Shown: positions 37,579 through 46,777, counted from the first letter of the stretch. The stretch: 64,000 bases of DNA from SCBR16-9 sp964537975 (GCA_964537975.1 CAZIDP010000024.1:1-64000), one strand, 5' to 3'. Notes: a model not told the origin generated them from the sequence alone. Numbers and translations: made by a program.

Positions 37579-37648
37579 TTCCCTGGATACTGCAATGAAG
37601 CAGTCAAGGCATAAATAAGGTATATTGAAAATAAAGTGGAGTAAGCTT

Positions 37649-38470
37649 GTGAAAATTTCCGGTACCCTCGGTTTTCTCGGCTATGGCAACATGGGCGGCG
37701 CAATACTGGATGGACTGTTGCATGCAGGCACGGTGGAAGTGTCACAAGTGCTGGTCTACGATCCCGATGAAGCACGCAGTGAATTGGCACGAGAACGTGG
37801 CACAACGCTGATGTCTGCACCAGAACTGCTTGCAGCTCAGAGTGATACGCTGGTACTTGCAGTGAAACCACAGATCATGGGCGAAGCATTGCATGAGATA
37901 CGACCCGGATTTACAGATAATACAGGTGTCATATCTATTGCCGCAGGCATTACCATCGATTTCATCCGAAAGCACCTCGGTGAGGCTGCGCGTGTAGTAC
38001 GGGCCATGCCCAACACTCCGGCATTGGTACACTACGGCATGACCGGGCTTGCGGCAGGTCCCAACGCGACAGGTGATGATCTTCGTACGGCCCGAATTCT
38101 TTTTGAGGCAGTAGGCAAGGTAGAGATTGTGACCGAGCCGGAACTGGACGCGGTCACCGCGGTCAGCGGCAGTGGTCCTGCGTATGTATTTTACCTGGTC
38201 GAAAGCATGGTGGCAGCTGGTATGGCCGAAGGGCTTGAACGGGAGGTTGCACTGCGGCTGGCAGTACAAACCCTGGGTGGTGCCGCCAGGCTGCTGTCTG
38301 AGAGTGCTGATAGCCCGGAAGCACTGCGCGGCAGGGTGACGTCTAAAGGTGGAACTACTGCGGCAGCCATTGCTGTTTTCGATTCAAATGGCCTGGACAG
38401 GATTCTGCAGGATGGCGTTTCTGCGGCCGCCAGACGCGCTCGTGAACTTGCGGAAGAACTGGATGAATAA
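37649..38470 (+). CDS. proC: Pyrroline-5-carboxylate reductase
   Basis: The 273-residue protein catalyses the last step of proline synthesis, NAD(P)H-dependent reduction of 1-pyrroline-5-carboxylate. Evidence: the dinucleotide-binding GFLGYGNMGGAILDGLL at the N-terminus, VLAVKPQ, AGITIDFIRKHLG, VVRAMPNTPALV, the conserved AVSGSGPAYVF, and VTSKGGTTAAAIAVF near the C-terminus. The length is normal. GTG 37649 is preferred because GTGGAG lies just upstream; the TTG at 37625 precedes that site. divIVA follows within 40 bases, so proC probably heads a proC-divIVA-lolA-maf operon. Confidence 0.95.
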   Translation: MKISGTLGFLGYGNMGGAILDGLLHAGTVEVSQVLVYDPDEARSELARERGTTLMSAPELLAAQSDTLVLAVKPQIMGEALHEIRPGFTDNTGVISIAAGITIDFIRKHLGEAARVVRAMPNTPALVHYGMTGLAAGPNATGDDLRTARILFEAVGKVEIVTEPELDAVTAVSGSGPAYVFYLVESMVAAGMAEGLEREVALRLAVQTLGGAARLLSESADSPEALRGRVTSKGGTTAAAIAVFDSNGLDRILQDGVSAAARRARELAEELDE

Positions 38471-38509
38471 TTCCGGACGCCTGGCGTCTTGTACAGGGAG
38501 CATATACAT

Positions 38510-39352
38510 ATGAAAAAAGACCGCGTTGTATCGGAGATGCTTGGAGAAGACAAAGCCCTGACTCCCAGTGATCTCTACAGCAAAGAATTTAAGACGAACC
38601 TGATGGGTGGTTATGACAAAGACGAGGTGGAACATTATCTGGAACGCGTCGCGGATGTGCTGGAATCATTGATAAAACAGAACCGCGAATTAAAGGAACG
38701 GAATACGGAACTGCGCCAGGAAGCAGAGACTTTTCATGAGATGGAAAGCTCCTTGCGCAATGCTTTGATTACGTCCCAGAAATTTCACGAGAATGTGCTG
38801 GACAATGCCCGGCGTGAAGCAGATGCCATGCTGGAAGAAGCTAAACTGGCCAAGGCACTGGCGATTACCAAGGCAAGCAAGCTTCCGGAGCTACTTCAGA
38901 GCGAAATCAATACACTGCGCGCCATGCGCGATCAATTGCGTGCGGAACTCCGAGTGGTCTTAAAAACGCATGTGGAGTTATTGGGGCAATTGGCGTTAGC
39001 AGAAGATTTGGAAATTGAACTGGCACGGCAAAGAGCAGCACATGGGGCAGATATCGATGATGGAGACGAGGATATAGAAGATGAGGATGATGTTATAGCT
39101 GATGATGTTTTGGTAAATAAAGCGGATGAAAATACTACGGCTGTAAACGTATCTTCGCAGATGAACAAAAAATCCGGACGACACGAGAACATGGATAAAT
39201 TAACCCGTATGGTCACTCGTCCTTCAGGCTTGCCATTAAGGGATGATGATGATGATGAAGAGATTGTCGAAGGCAGCGCAGATAATTCTGACTTGGAAGC
39301 CACGGATGATTCAAATTTTAATGACGATCAAGAGGTAAAGGATTCACGATGA
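38510..39352 (+). CDS. DivIVA domain protein with acidic tail
   Basis: The 280-residue protein has an N-terminal DivIVA domain (LTPSDLYSKEFKTNLMGGYD followed by KDEVEHYLERVADVLESL) continuing into a coiled coil to about residue 165. The tail from about 185 onward is very acidic and disordered (DIDDGDEDIEDEDD and DDDDDEEIVEGS). DivIVA proteins bind curved membrane through the N-terminal domain and recruit cell-pole or septum partners, mainly in Gram-positives but also in some Gram-negative phyla. CAGGGAG lies nine bases before ATG 38510. The stop overlaps the start of the next gene by four bases (ATGA). Confidence 0.85.
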   Translation: MKKDRVVSEMLGEDKALTPSDLYSKEFKTNLMGGYDKDEVEHYLERVADVLESLIKQNRELKERNTELRQEAETFHEMESSLRNALITSQKFHENVLDNARREADAMLEEAKLAKALAITKASKLPELLQSEINTLRAMRDQLRAELRVVLKTHVELLGQLALAEDLEIELARQRAAHGADIDDGDEDIEDEDDVIADDVLVNKADENTTAVNVSSQMNKKSGRHENMDKLTRMVTRPSGLPLRDDDDDEEIVEGSADNSDLEATDDSNFNDDQEVKDSR

Positions 39353-40104
39353 TCACATTATGCATTTTACTGGGTTCTTTGTTTCCCACCGCGTCAACAC
39401 TTTCTTTTGACGAGTTCACGACTCAGTTCGAAGAAAAGCGAAAAGATGTCCACGTTGTTGAAGCACGGTACAGACAGTCAGACATGTACCCTGGTGAAGT
39501 AATGGAATCCACAAAAAACTTGCTGTATATTCGTCCACGCAGGTTGGTATTGTGGGATGAGGAGTCCACACAACTTGTTGATGATAATCGCTTTTACGAA
39601 TATGAACCTCTGGTACGGCAATTGGAAATTACCGACTTCGAGGAGAACCCCCTGGCAGATATTATTTTCGCAGCATTTGATGAATCGGTAGACCACCTTG
39701 CCGAGACCTATGACCTGGCCACATTTACAGTATTGGATTATGATGAGGGAAGCCACGGGCTTCGCATTCGACCGCGCCCGGAAACCGGTGCAGCTGAGTA
39801 TTTCCGTGAAGCTACCATTTATCTTCGAGATGAAGACTTTCTCCCGTACCGGATTTTAATCGAACACGATGCAGACACACAGCGTTTATTTGAAATTTAT
39901 GATTACCGGGTGAACCATGAGTACGATCCCGAAGATACCCGCATTGCTGTGGCGCCGGGAACCCGAATCATCCTGAATAACCAGCCCATAGATACCGTGG
40001 GCGATGTAGAGCAGCGAATACCAGACCCTGTATACCCTTCTGGAAGCGACCAACAATCCGTCCTGGAAGTTCAGGAACTTGCTCCTCCGGAAGACAGCCC
40101 ATGA
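39349..40104 (+). CDS. LolA-like outer-membrane lipoprotein carrier protein
   Basis: The 251-residue protein has a short signal peptide (MITLCILLGSLFPTAS) and a body like LolA, the periplasmic chaperone that carries lipoproteins from LolCDE to the outer membrane. Matching features are FTTQFEEKRKDVHVVEARYR, the KNLLYIRPRRLVLWDEE segment (equivalent to LolA 'RPxxFRW'), VDDNRFYEYEPLVRQLE, and LPYRILIEHDADTQRLFEIYD. A Pro-rich extension of about 35 residues follows the usual end. Its presence argues for an outer membrane. It overlaps divIVA and maf by four bases each, so translation is coupled. Confidence 0.75.
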   Translation: MITLCILLGSLFPTASTLSFDEFTTQFEEKRKDVHVVEARYRQSDMYPGEVMESTKNLLYIRPRRLVLWDEESTQLVDDNRFYEYEPLVRQLEITDFEENPLADIIFAAFDESVDHLAETYDLATFTVLDYDEGSHGLRIRPRPETGAAEYFREATIYLRDEDFLPYRILIEHDADTQRLFEIYDYRVNHEYDPEDTRIAVAPGTRIILNNQPIDTVGDVEQRIPDPVYPSGSDQQSVLEVQELAPPEDSP

Positions 40105-40718
40105 AGCAGTTGCAACGAATTGTGCTGGCATCGGCATCACCACGCCGTCGCGCGCTTTTGTCAGCACTCGGTATTGAATTCGAGGTTATTCCCAGTCAGG
40201 CACCTGAGGTGGACGAGGGGGATGTACCGGAGGACATAGTCAAGAACAACGCAACAGTGAAATGTCGGGAAGTTGCACGTCGAATGGAAGATGCAACCCT
40301 TGTCATTGCCGCGGACACCCTGGTATTCCTGGACGCGCATGTATTGTCGAAACCACAGGATTTGCGCGAAGCAAAGCAGATGCTGCACATGCTGTCCGGC
40401 AACACACACCAGGTTATTACGGGCCTGGCAGTGCAATGTGTGGGTAACGGTGAAGTTATCACAGGCGCCGAAACCACCGATGTGTCTTTCCGACAATTGT
40501 CAGACGCTGAAATAGACCGTTTCATCGACATAGTACAGCCTATGGACCGCGCTGGCGCCTACACCGTAGATGGCCCGGGCAGTCTGATTGTGTCCCGTTA
40601 TCATGGGTGTTACCAGAATGTACTGGGATTGCCCATTGTACGTCTTGACAGCCTGCTTCGGCGCATGGGCATATCTCTTTTCGATCACATCCGAACCGAG
40701 CATGCCGTATTTTTATAA
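40101..40718 (+). CDS. maf: Maf family nucleoside triphosphate pyrophosphatase
   Basis: The 205-residue protein has the Maf signature LASASPRRRALLSALGIEFE at the N-terminus, VIAADTLVFLD with KPQDLREAKQMLHMLSGNTH, and the C-terminal YHGCYQNVLGLPIVRLDSLL. Maf proteins hydrolyse canonical or modified nucleotides (dTTP, UTP, m7GTP in different subgroups) to monophosphates and are linked with septum inhibition. The start ATG 40101 overlaps the LolA-like stop. It is the last gene of the proC-divIVA-lolA-maf row. Confidence 0.94.
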   Translation: MKQLQRIVLASASPRRRALLSALGIEFEVIPSQAPEVDEGDVPEDIVKNNATVKCREVARRMEDATLVIAADTLVFLDAHVLSKPQDLREAKQMLHMLSGNTHQVITGLAVQCVGNGEVITGAETTDVSFRQLSDAEIDRFIDIVQPMDRAGAYTVDGPGSLIVSRYHGCYQNVLGLPIVRLDSLLRRMGISLFDHIRTEHAVFL

Positions 40719-40851
40719 TACGCATTCAGGCTGGAAAGCATCATTCATTGGCTTAGCCGCTTGGGCGACAGCCAATGATAAAAAATCCGTATTCCATGAC
40801 AGATTTTACAATCATGATTAATCTAGACTGAACCCGGTCTGGACACAAAAT

Positions 40852-40881
40852 TTGACATAGACCGTTGAGAATTGGTATAGT
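40852..40881 (+). promoter_or_regulatory. Sigma-70 promoter of tRNA-Glu
   Basis: TTGACA at 40852-40857 and TATAGT at 40876-40881 are separated by 18 bases and end 44 bases before the mature tRNA. Confidence 0.8.
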
Positions 40882-40925
40882 TTCCGCCGTTGCAACAAAG
40901 TAATATTTGTTGCTTCTTTTTTTGC

Positions 40926-41003
<78 letters not shown>

Positions 41004-41120
41004 TTTTTTTATTTTACCTGCCACCATCTGTAAGCGTCGGGCGATTATGCTTGTCCTGTATCCACGTTGTATATTAGTGGGAACATCAATACCAACATAC
41101 AACCTTATGGACATTAATTC

Positions 41121-41717
41121 ATGAGTCAAAGCCCAGTCGATGACCAACTCAACCCTATCCGGGTTTATGCTCAAAAAGAAAACCTGGATGCAGAACATGT
41201 CACACAAGTTACTCGCTGCGCACTAATATTGTTCGATCTCTTTCAAAAACGATTAAATCTCCATCCCGCCGACAGGATTTTATTGGAAGCAGCCGCTTTA
41301 ATGCACGATATTGGACAAAAGGAATCTTTTTCCGGGCACCATAAAATTGCACAGCGCTTCATCCTTGACTCCACACTTTTTGAAGAATTCCCCAAGCAGG
41401 ACAAGCAAATTATTTCCTGTGTAGCAAGGTATCACAGAAAGGGTATGCCAAAAAGTGATCATCCCATTTATTGTGATTTAGATGAATCAAGCCAATCAAT
41501 TGTGAGACGATTGGCTGGTTTACTCCGGGTAGCAGATGGACTGGATCGTACCCATGATTCCTCTGTGCAAGACATCCAGTTTACTGAAGATGACGAAAAA
41601 ATTCAGTTATTTATATATTTTAATAACAACAACCCCACCAATATACATGGTGCATTACGAAAATATGATTTGTTGGAATCTGAACTGGAGAAGCCGGTAC
41701 AGTTTATCACTCAATAA
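41121..41717 (+). CDS. Stand-alone HD-domain phosphohydrolase, Ppx/GppA C-terminal type
   Basis: The 198-residue protein is an HD domain (ALMHDIGQ near residue 58, SGHHKIAQRFI, ISCVARYHRK, and LLRVADGLDRTHD). This sequence pattern is that of the C-terminal HD domain of exopolyphosphatase/pppGpp phosphatase (Ppx/GppA), here without the N-terminal actin-like domain that carries the known active site. Such stand-alone forms are sometimes split partners or independent nucleotide hydrolases. The start is ATG 41121. It is followed by a pseudopilin gene on the same strand after 58 bases. Confidence 0.8.
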   Translation: MSQSPVDDQLNPIRVYAQKENLDAEHVTQVTRCALILFDLFQKRLNLHPADRILLEAAALMHDIGQKESFSGHHKIAQRFILDSTLFEEFPKQDKQIISCVARYHRKGMPKSDHPIYCDLDESSQSIVRRLAGLLRVADGLDRTHDSSVQDIQFTEDDEKIQLFIYFNNNNPTNIHGALRKYDLLESELEKPVQFITQ

Positions 41718-41775
41718 TTCATACCATTGATAAATCATGTTTTTTGCTGGTGGTTTTGGTGGATAAGGTTTATAT

Positions 41776-42516
41776 ATGAAAAAAAAAACACGCCCTCTTG
41801 CTGGATTCACTCTGATTGAGTTGTTGGTTGTAATCGCGATTATAGGTGTTTTGGCAGCTATCTTATTACCTGCATTAAGTCGCGCATTAGAGGCAGCACG
41901 GCGTGCCTCTTGTACTAACAATCTGCGGCAATTATGGCTGGCTATCGAACTATACAAGCTTGAAAACAAAGGTTATTACCCGGCACGACAAGACCCCTCT
42001 CCAGAAAACCCTTATTTATTTTTATGGATGGGTCGAGGGTTCAGAGAAATTCTTCAAGAGTATATACCAGGCGACAGCAAAAATCCCGGGGTGTTCTGGT
42101 GTCCTTCTGATCCACGTTCCATCAATCAATTTGACAGCACTTCCTATGCTTATTCCATGACTTTTTACCATTCTCCTGATCAGATTGACAATATAGCAAC
42201 AATTGAACCCAACATTAATTTACGGACGCAATTTGCCTGGAATGGCGCGGTTCCCGAACGGGTTCTACCTGTACAGCCCCAAAACGAAAGTCGTCTAGTA
42301 AATCCTTCTAAAAAAATATTATTGGGTGAATGGTTTGCAAATCATGCGGCATTCAGTACGGACCAGGGATGGTTTGGAAAAGGTGGAAAACGACTATTTA
42401 TATTTGCGGATGGCCACGCAGAATATCTGGAAAGCAATACGTTATTACCGGCAATAGATGGTTTACCGAATCCAACGTTAACAGTGGGAGGAATAAGCGG
42501 TAAAGATATTGATTGA
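41776..42516 (+). CDS. Pseudopilin-like protein, H-X9-DG family, copy 3 (short, His lost)
   Basis: The 246-residue protein has the same prepilin signal (AGFTLIELLVVIAIIGVL) and LPALSRALEAARRASCTNNL run as the other two copies but a shorter body. At the C-terminus the signature reads KGGKRLFIFADGHAEYL: the DG remains, but the upstream His expected nine or ten residues before it is absent. It therefore belongs to the wider family but lacks the namesake residue. It is probably processed by a prepilin peptidase and held in the inner membrane. TAAGG lies before ATG 41776. Role unknown. Confidence 0.88.
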   Translation: MKKKTRPLAGFTLIELLVVIAIIGVLAAILLPALSRALEAARRASCTNNLRQLWLAIELYKLENKGYYPARQDPSPENPYLFLWMGRGFREILQEYIPGDSKNPGVFWCPSDPRSINQFDSTSYAYSMTFYHSPDQIDNIATIEPNINLRTQFAWNGAVPERVLPVQPQNESRLVNPSKKILLGEWFANHAAFSTDQGWFGKGGKRLFIFADGHAEYLESNTLLPAIDGLPNPTLTVGGISGKDID

Positions 42517-42557
42517 TTATAAGATACTATAAGAAATATATCTGAAAATAGAAAATA

Positions 42558-42962
42558 CTATTCTTCATTTAACTGGTTGACAGTCTCTTCACCAGTACCT
42601 TCAATTTCCAATGATACCTCTTCATTGGTCACTTTTTTGTTGTCTGCTTCCTGTTGCGCTTTACGAATAACATCCAGTTCTTTTTCCGCAATATACAGCA
42701 GATATATAACAAACAATCCAGCACTACCATAGGACACAATAAACGTCGTAAATACGCCTACAATAACCGTTGTCGGTGCCAAATCAGCGCCTTGCCATTG
42801 CTGTAAAACCAGAATAAGCAAGACAAGTGTAGCCAAGCCAAAGCCAGCAATCATCCCTATTCGATGCGGTTCAAGTATCAAACGCCCCGGCCTCATAAGC
42901 CCAAAGCTGGGACGAAGCCGGGGACGCTTGGTATATTCTATTTTTTTAGCATTACGCTTCAT
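42558..42962 (-). CDS. Small membrane protein of unknown function beside dnaN
   Basis: The 134-residue protein has a basic N-terminus of about 35 residues, two transmembrane helices (GMIAGFGLATLVLLILVLQ, and VIVGVFTTFIVSYGSAGLFV running on as VIYLLYIAE) and a Lys/Glu-rich C-terminal tail in the cytoplasm. I do not recognise a family. It lies 49 bases downstream of dnaN on the same strand and could be co-transcribed with it. The start ATG 42962 has only a weak ribosome-binding site. Confidence 0.65.
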   Translation of the reverse strand: MKRNAKKIEYTKRPRLRPSFGLMRPGRLILEPHRIGMIAGFGLATLVLLILVLQQWQGADLAPTTVIVGVFTTFIVSYGSAGLFVIYLLYIAEKELDVIRKAQQEADNKKVTNEEVSLEIEGTGEETVNQLNEE

Positions 42963-43011
42963 TTAACAGTCAATGTGATAGCTTTGCATCCTGAATATTA
43001 AATAATATTGA

Positions 43012-44118
43012 TCAAGTTCTGATAGGCATGATTACATTAACAAACAGGTCTTCTGGTGATTCAGTATATGGTTTAATGACGCCAGGGCATTGACCATCTT
43101 TTAATACCAATACTACTTTTTCACTGTCTATTCGACGAACTACTTCCCAGACAAAGTCAGGATTAAATGCTATCTCAACTTTTTCTCCATTATATTCTAT
43201 TGGCATTTCTTCAACGTATTCACCAACATCCGGTGTAACTACTTTCAGCACAAGTTTTTCAGGAGATATTGCGAGACGTACTGTATTGAATTTGTCATTG
43301 GTCATGGTACGTGTGCGCCGAATAGCTTCTGCAAATACCGCTTTATCAATCAGAGCTTCTTTGTCATGCGTTTTTGGTATGACCATATCGTAATTTGGAA
43401 AGTTACCTTCAATCAACGCGGTAATCATGCGGGTATTGCCAAAAACAAATGCTGCCTGGCTTTGATCAATATAGATGTCGATAAGTTCTTCATCATCAAG
43501 TTGCCGTTCCATCTCATGTACCATCTTTGATGGGATGATAACTTTGGCCAGCGCTGTATCCGGAATTCCTTCCAATTCACGACCCAGACTCATACGCCGT
43601 CCATCGGTTGAAACAACGGTCAATTTGCCCTCTGCAAGCTCAAACAGGAGACCAGTAAGGTTATACCGTGCCTGATCGGTACAAATGGCGTGAGAAGTCC
43701 AGTAGAAGAGCTTTTTGAGTATACCCTGCTTTAAACTCAAGGGAACAATTTCATCGAATGAGCGCAACGGTGGGTATTCATCAGGAGATAAGCTGAAAAG
43801 ACGGCTTTCGATCTTGCCACACGTCAGTTTTACAATATTATTTTCCAGAAGCTCCAAAACAATGTCTTGATCGGGAAGTTCATTCAATATGGATGAAATA
43901 CGCTGTGCATTGAGCGTCATACTGCCTGGTGCATCCACCAGACAATCTACATTGCTTTCAATACTCACTTTCAAATCTGTGCCAACAATACGAATGGCAG
44001 CATTCGTTGTTTCAAACAGCAGATGGGTAAGAATTGGAATAGCAGATTTTAATGCAACAACGCTCTTGACGCGATTGACCGTGTCAAGGAAATCTTGCTT
44101 TGGAATGGTGATCTTCAT
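43012..44118 (-). CDS. dnaN: DNA polymerase III beta subunit (sliding clamp)
   Basis: The 368-residue protein has the length and three-domain layout of the ring-forming beta clamp that tethers DNA polymerase III. Recognisable segments are MKITIPKQDFLDTVNRVKSV at the N-terminus, PILTHLLFET, RYNLTGLLFELAEGKLTVVS with TDGRRMS, the PKTHDKEALIDKAVFAEAI stretch, and the C-terminal GQCPGVIKPYTE near VNVIMPIRT, where PGVI and the VMPIR-type end form the partner-binding cleft. GGAG lies eight bases before ATG 44118. The long upstream region holds a DnaA-box cluster. dnaA itself is not next to it. Confidence 0.97.
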   Translation of the reverse strand: MKITIPKQDFLDTVNRVKSVVALKSAIPILTHLLFETTNAAIRIVGTDLKVSIESNVDCLVDAPGSMTLNAQRISSILNELPDQDIVLELLENNIVKLTCGKIESRLFSLSPDEYPPLRSFDEIVPLSLKQGILKKLFYWTSHAICTDQARYNLTGLLFELAEGKLTVVSTDGRRMSLGRELEGIPDTALAKVIIPSKMVHEMERQLDDEELIDIYIDQSQAAFVFGNTRMITALIEGNFPNYDMVIPKTHDKEALIDKAVFAEAIRRTRTMTNDKFNTVRLAISPEKLVLKVVTPDVGEYVEEMPIEYNGEKVEIAFNPDFVWEVVRRIDSEKVVLVLKDGQCPGVIKPYTESPEDLFVNVIMPIRT

Positions 44119-45075
44119 TCAATGTGCTCCGTGTTGGTGAAAAACTTATTGATCATTAAATAAGATTATATATATAAAACAAGTAATAATCGTAGTAAGG
44201 GGTGTTAAAAAGTTAATAACCCCCATAAAACCTTTATTTGCAACCTATTGGACTGTGGAATTTCTGTGTATAAAATGTGCCTAATTATCCACTGTTTCCA
44301 CAAAACAGAATAGTTTATATAAATTTAGCGCTGTTTTTGTTATTTCTTGTGGAAAACCAAGGGTATTTGTCCACAAAATTATAGTCTTGTTAAAGACTTT
44401 ATTATAAGTTTATCCCCAAATGCTTCGTATGTAAATGGCATGTAAAAATAACTACCTTGTTGCTGTTCTGACGCGCAGAAAAAGTTATTAACAGGGTAAA
44501 AATGCACGTTTTTTAGCCATTTCAAATTAAAATATCTATTGAGTCCAGATTTGGAGAAGTGTTCCCTGGATGATAATTCATTGTAATAATGTAAAAATTA
44601 AATTGTTATAAGTACATATATATCAACAGGTTATGTAAATTATTCACTTATTGGTTTTCTGTGTTTTTGGTGTGTAAAGTCAATAAATTCAACAGGTTGA
44701 CATCAAATAGAACAAGAGATTCATATACTATGAAAAGGACCAAAGAACAAGTTATCCACAAGTTATCCACATTTGCCCGTTTTTAAAGCCGATATATACC
44801 ATCAAAATCCCTGTTTTACCGAGCAATATATCTTGTTTTCATCACAAACAGAATTGATTTTGAAAGTGATTCAAGTATGCTAGCAAAGCTGTGATTATAA
44901 AGCAAGCTGTGGTTTGTCAGCCTGACCCGTTGCCGAATTCAGGATTACAAATTGCTATAAAGTAGCGTCGCCCATACTGCTTTGATACAATGCTTTTAAA
45001 GATTGTATGCATTGTTACAATCCATGATTGTATGTCATTTTTAATCCAGGACTCAATTCTCTAGAGATATATAGT
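44119..45075. other. Candidate chromosomal replication origin (oriC) region
   Basis: A 957-base gene-free AT-rich region next to dnaN. Two perfect DnaA boxes TTATCCACA lie in tandem at 44752-44760 and 44763-44771. Near-matches with one difference are TTATCCACT (44285), TTGTCCACA (44367), TTTTCCACA on the minus strand (44348-44356), TTATCCCCA (44410) and TTATTCACT (44640). A long AT-rich segment around 44530-44660 could be the unwinding element. The combination of box density, AT-richness and dnaN is typical of bacterial oriC. dnaA is not within this window. Confidence 0.75.
44752..44771 (+). repeat. Tandem perfect DnaA boxes
   Basis: Two copies of TTATCCACA on the same strand separated by two bases, so that they recur every 11 bases, about one helical turn, as expected for side-by-side DnaA binding. 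Confidence 0.8.
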
Positions 45076-46101
45076 ATGGGCTTGTTTTCAACTCAAATTC
45101 CGCTAAAAGTAATGGTGCCCCTGTGTCGCCAGATGGCAACCAGTGATAATGCGGGAATTCCCTTGTTGCAGACACTAAAAATGATGAGTACCCATACATC
45201 TCATCGAAGAGCGCGACAGGTGTTTGCTGACATGCACCATGTCATCAATACTGGGGGAACATTGTCAGAAGCTGCCAATGTGCAATCCAAGTATCTATCC
45301 AAGTACTTTATTGAATTACTTGCTGCCGGGGAAAAGGGGGGCAAGCTGGATATCATGCTGCGCGATCTGGCCAATTATTATGAAGACCGTTTGCGCATGC
45401 GCCGAGATATTGTCCTGGCTTTGTTTTATCCTGTTTTCATTTTATTGCCGATTGCCTATTTTTGTGGTACTTTCGCATTGCGGTTGGTGTCACGGTTGAA
45501 TCTGGGGAGCGGTGCGACGTTTAATTTTAGTGATTATTTACATGATTACATGTTTTTTCAATTAAAAATGTTACTTTTTTTTGCGCTGATTTTTGGAGTC
45601 GTGGTAGTATGCTCCAGAATTGGCATTTTTCCCTGGATTTGGGGCTGGTTTACGACGCATCTGTGGCCGTTTGGACCAGTGACTCGAAAACTGGCTTTGT
45701 CCAGGTTTTTCCGAAGTATGGCGCTGTTGGTTGGGGCTGGAGTAGAAATTCGCAAATGTATTGAAAATGCAGCGGCAATAACCGCAAATCCTTATATTCA
45801 AAAGGATTTATTGCAATCTATTCCGTATGTTTCTCAGGGAAAAACGTTGGTGGAGGCGTTTTCGTCTTCCAGAACTTTAACACCTGTTGCACGTGAGATG
45901 TTGTTGGTGGGTGAGCAAAGTGGTGAGTTGGAAGTTTCTCTGTTGAAGGTATCCCAATATCATCATGAAGAAGCCACCCATGCAATTAAGCGAGCAGTTA
46001 CCGTGATGGGTGTGGTTGTGATGCTCATAGTAGCATGCATTATTGGCTATTTTATTATCAGTTTTTATAGTCAACTGTACAGTAATATATTGAATTTTTG
46101 A
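45076..46101 (+). CDS. GspF/PilC-type secretion or pilus membrane protein
   Basis: The 341-residue protein resembles the type II secretion F / PilC platform protein. It has two copies of the GspF cytoplasmic helical domain (LCRQMATSDNAGIPLLQTLK near residue 18 and LSRFFRSMALLVGAGVEIRKC near 215), each followed by membrane helices (LFYPVFILLPIAYFCGTFAL; a final helix MGVVVMLIVACIIGYFII). Such proteins form the inner-membrane base that organises pilin assembly. It is slightly shorter than typical GspF (about 400). AGAGAT lies before ATG 45076; an in-frame ATG at 45028 lacks a site. It may serve the pseudopilins found in this window. Confidence 0.85.
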   Translation: MGLFSTQIPLKVMVPLCRQMATSDNAGIPLLQTLKMMSTHTSHRRARQVFADMHHVINTGGTLSEAANVQSKYLSKYFIELLAAGEKGGKLDIMLRDLANYYEDRLRMRRDIVLALFYPVFILLPIAYFCGTFALRLVSRLNLGSGATFNFSDYLHDYMFFQLKMLLFFALIFGVVVVCSRIGIFPWIWGWFTTHLWPFGPVTRKLALSRFFRSMALLVGAGVEIRKCIENAAAITANPYIQKDLLQSIPYVSQGKTLVEAFSSSRTLTPVAREMLLVGEQSGELEVSLLKVSQYHHEEATHAIKRAVTVMGVVVMLIVACIIGYFIISFYSQLYSNILNF

Positions 46102-46141
46102 GTATGTTTTAAGCTATTTTTGAATGTAGCGAGGAATAATA

Positions 46142-46648
46142 ATGTCAGATTCCAAGCAGATGATGCAGCAAAACGAAGTTGATCGCACAAAATGGATATG
46201 GGTAGGTATCATAGGTCTGGTGGTGGTGATGACAGGCTTATTATATATCAGCTCGGACAGACGCCCCAGTGTCTCTTCGGTGCGAGCACAACATATACTA
46301 ATCAGTTTTGATCGAAATGATCCGAATGATCGGGCTGCTGCGTTGGACTTGATCCAAGATATACGTCAGCGTATAAATAACGGTGAAAGTTTTCGCCGGC
46401 TGGCACGCAGGTATTCAGAGGATCCATTTAGTGCCTCGCGGGGTGGTGATTTGGGATTCCATCAAAAGGGGAGTTTTGATGATGCATTCGAAGATTATGT
46501 GTGGAGCGCACCGGTCAATGTATTAAGTGATGTGGTTCAGTCAAGCCATGGTTTTCATTTGATAATCGTATTGGATCGGTTCCTGACGGATGTAGACAGT
46601 TACGAAATGGAACTGGAAGAGCGGGTGCGCGAACAACAGGCCGAGTGA
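46142..46648 (+). CDS. Membrane-anchored parvulin-type peptidyl-prolyl isomerase
   Basis: The 168-residue protein has one N-terminal transmembrane helix (about 18-38, WIWVGIIGLVVVMTGLLYIS) and a single parvulin domain: RAQHILISFD, NGESFRRLARRYSEDPFSASRGGDLGFH, and QSSHGFHLIIVLDR. Parvulin isomerases of the PpiC/SurA type assist folding of exported proteins in the periplasm. GAGGA precedes ATG 46142. It follows the GspF-like gene by 40 bases and is probably co-transcribed, so it may help fold secretion substrates. Confidence 0.9.
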   Translation: MSDSKQMMQQNEVDRTKWIWVGIIGLVVVMTGLLYISSDRRPSVSSVRAQHILISFDRNDPNDRAAALDLIQDIRQRINNGESFRRLARRYSEDPFSASRGGDLGFHQKGSFDDAFEDYVWSAPVNVLSDVVQSSHGFHLIIVLDRFLTDVDSYEMELEERVREQQAE

Positions 46649-46667
46649 TATCATTAATTAAATTGAG

Positions 46668-46743
46668 TAAAAAAAATGCCCCCGGCCAGGCAGCAGAAGA
46701 TGTATAGTTCTTGGGATGTATACTTCTTGGCAAGTAGGGCATT
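46668..46743 (-). terminator. Terminator of the small minus-strand gene
   Basis: Read on the minus strand, ATGCCC near 46742 pairs with GGGGGCAT near 46677 around an internal AGAAG/CTTCT hairpin, and a run of eight T follows. It is placed correctly to end the 55-codon gene upstream on that strand. Confidence 0.65.
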
Positions 46744-46777
46744 AATTTAGTGTACTTAAAAAAACGGTGACCCGTTT

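Noticed and set aside
40744..40779. Hairpin TCATTGGCT/AGCCAATGA after maf as a terminator
   Set aside because: The stem is good, but an A-run rather than a T-run follows on the plus strand, and no minus-strand gene ends here. At most an inverted repeat.
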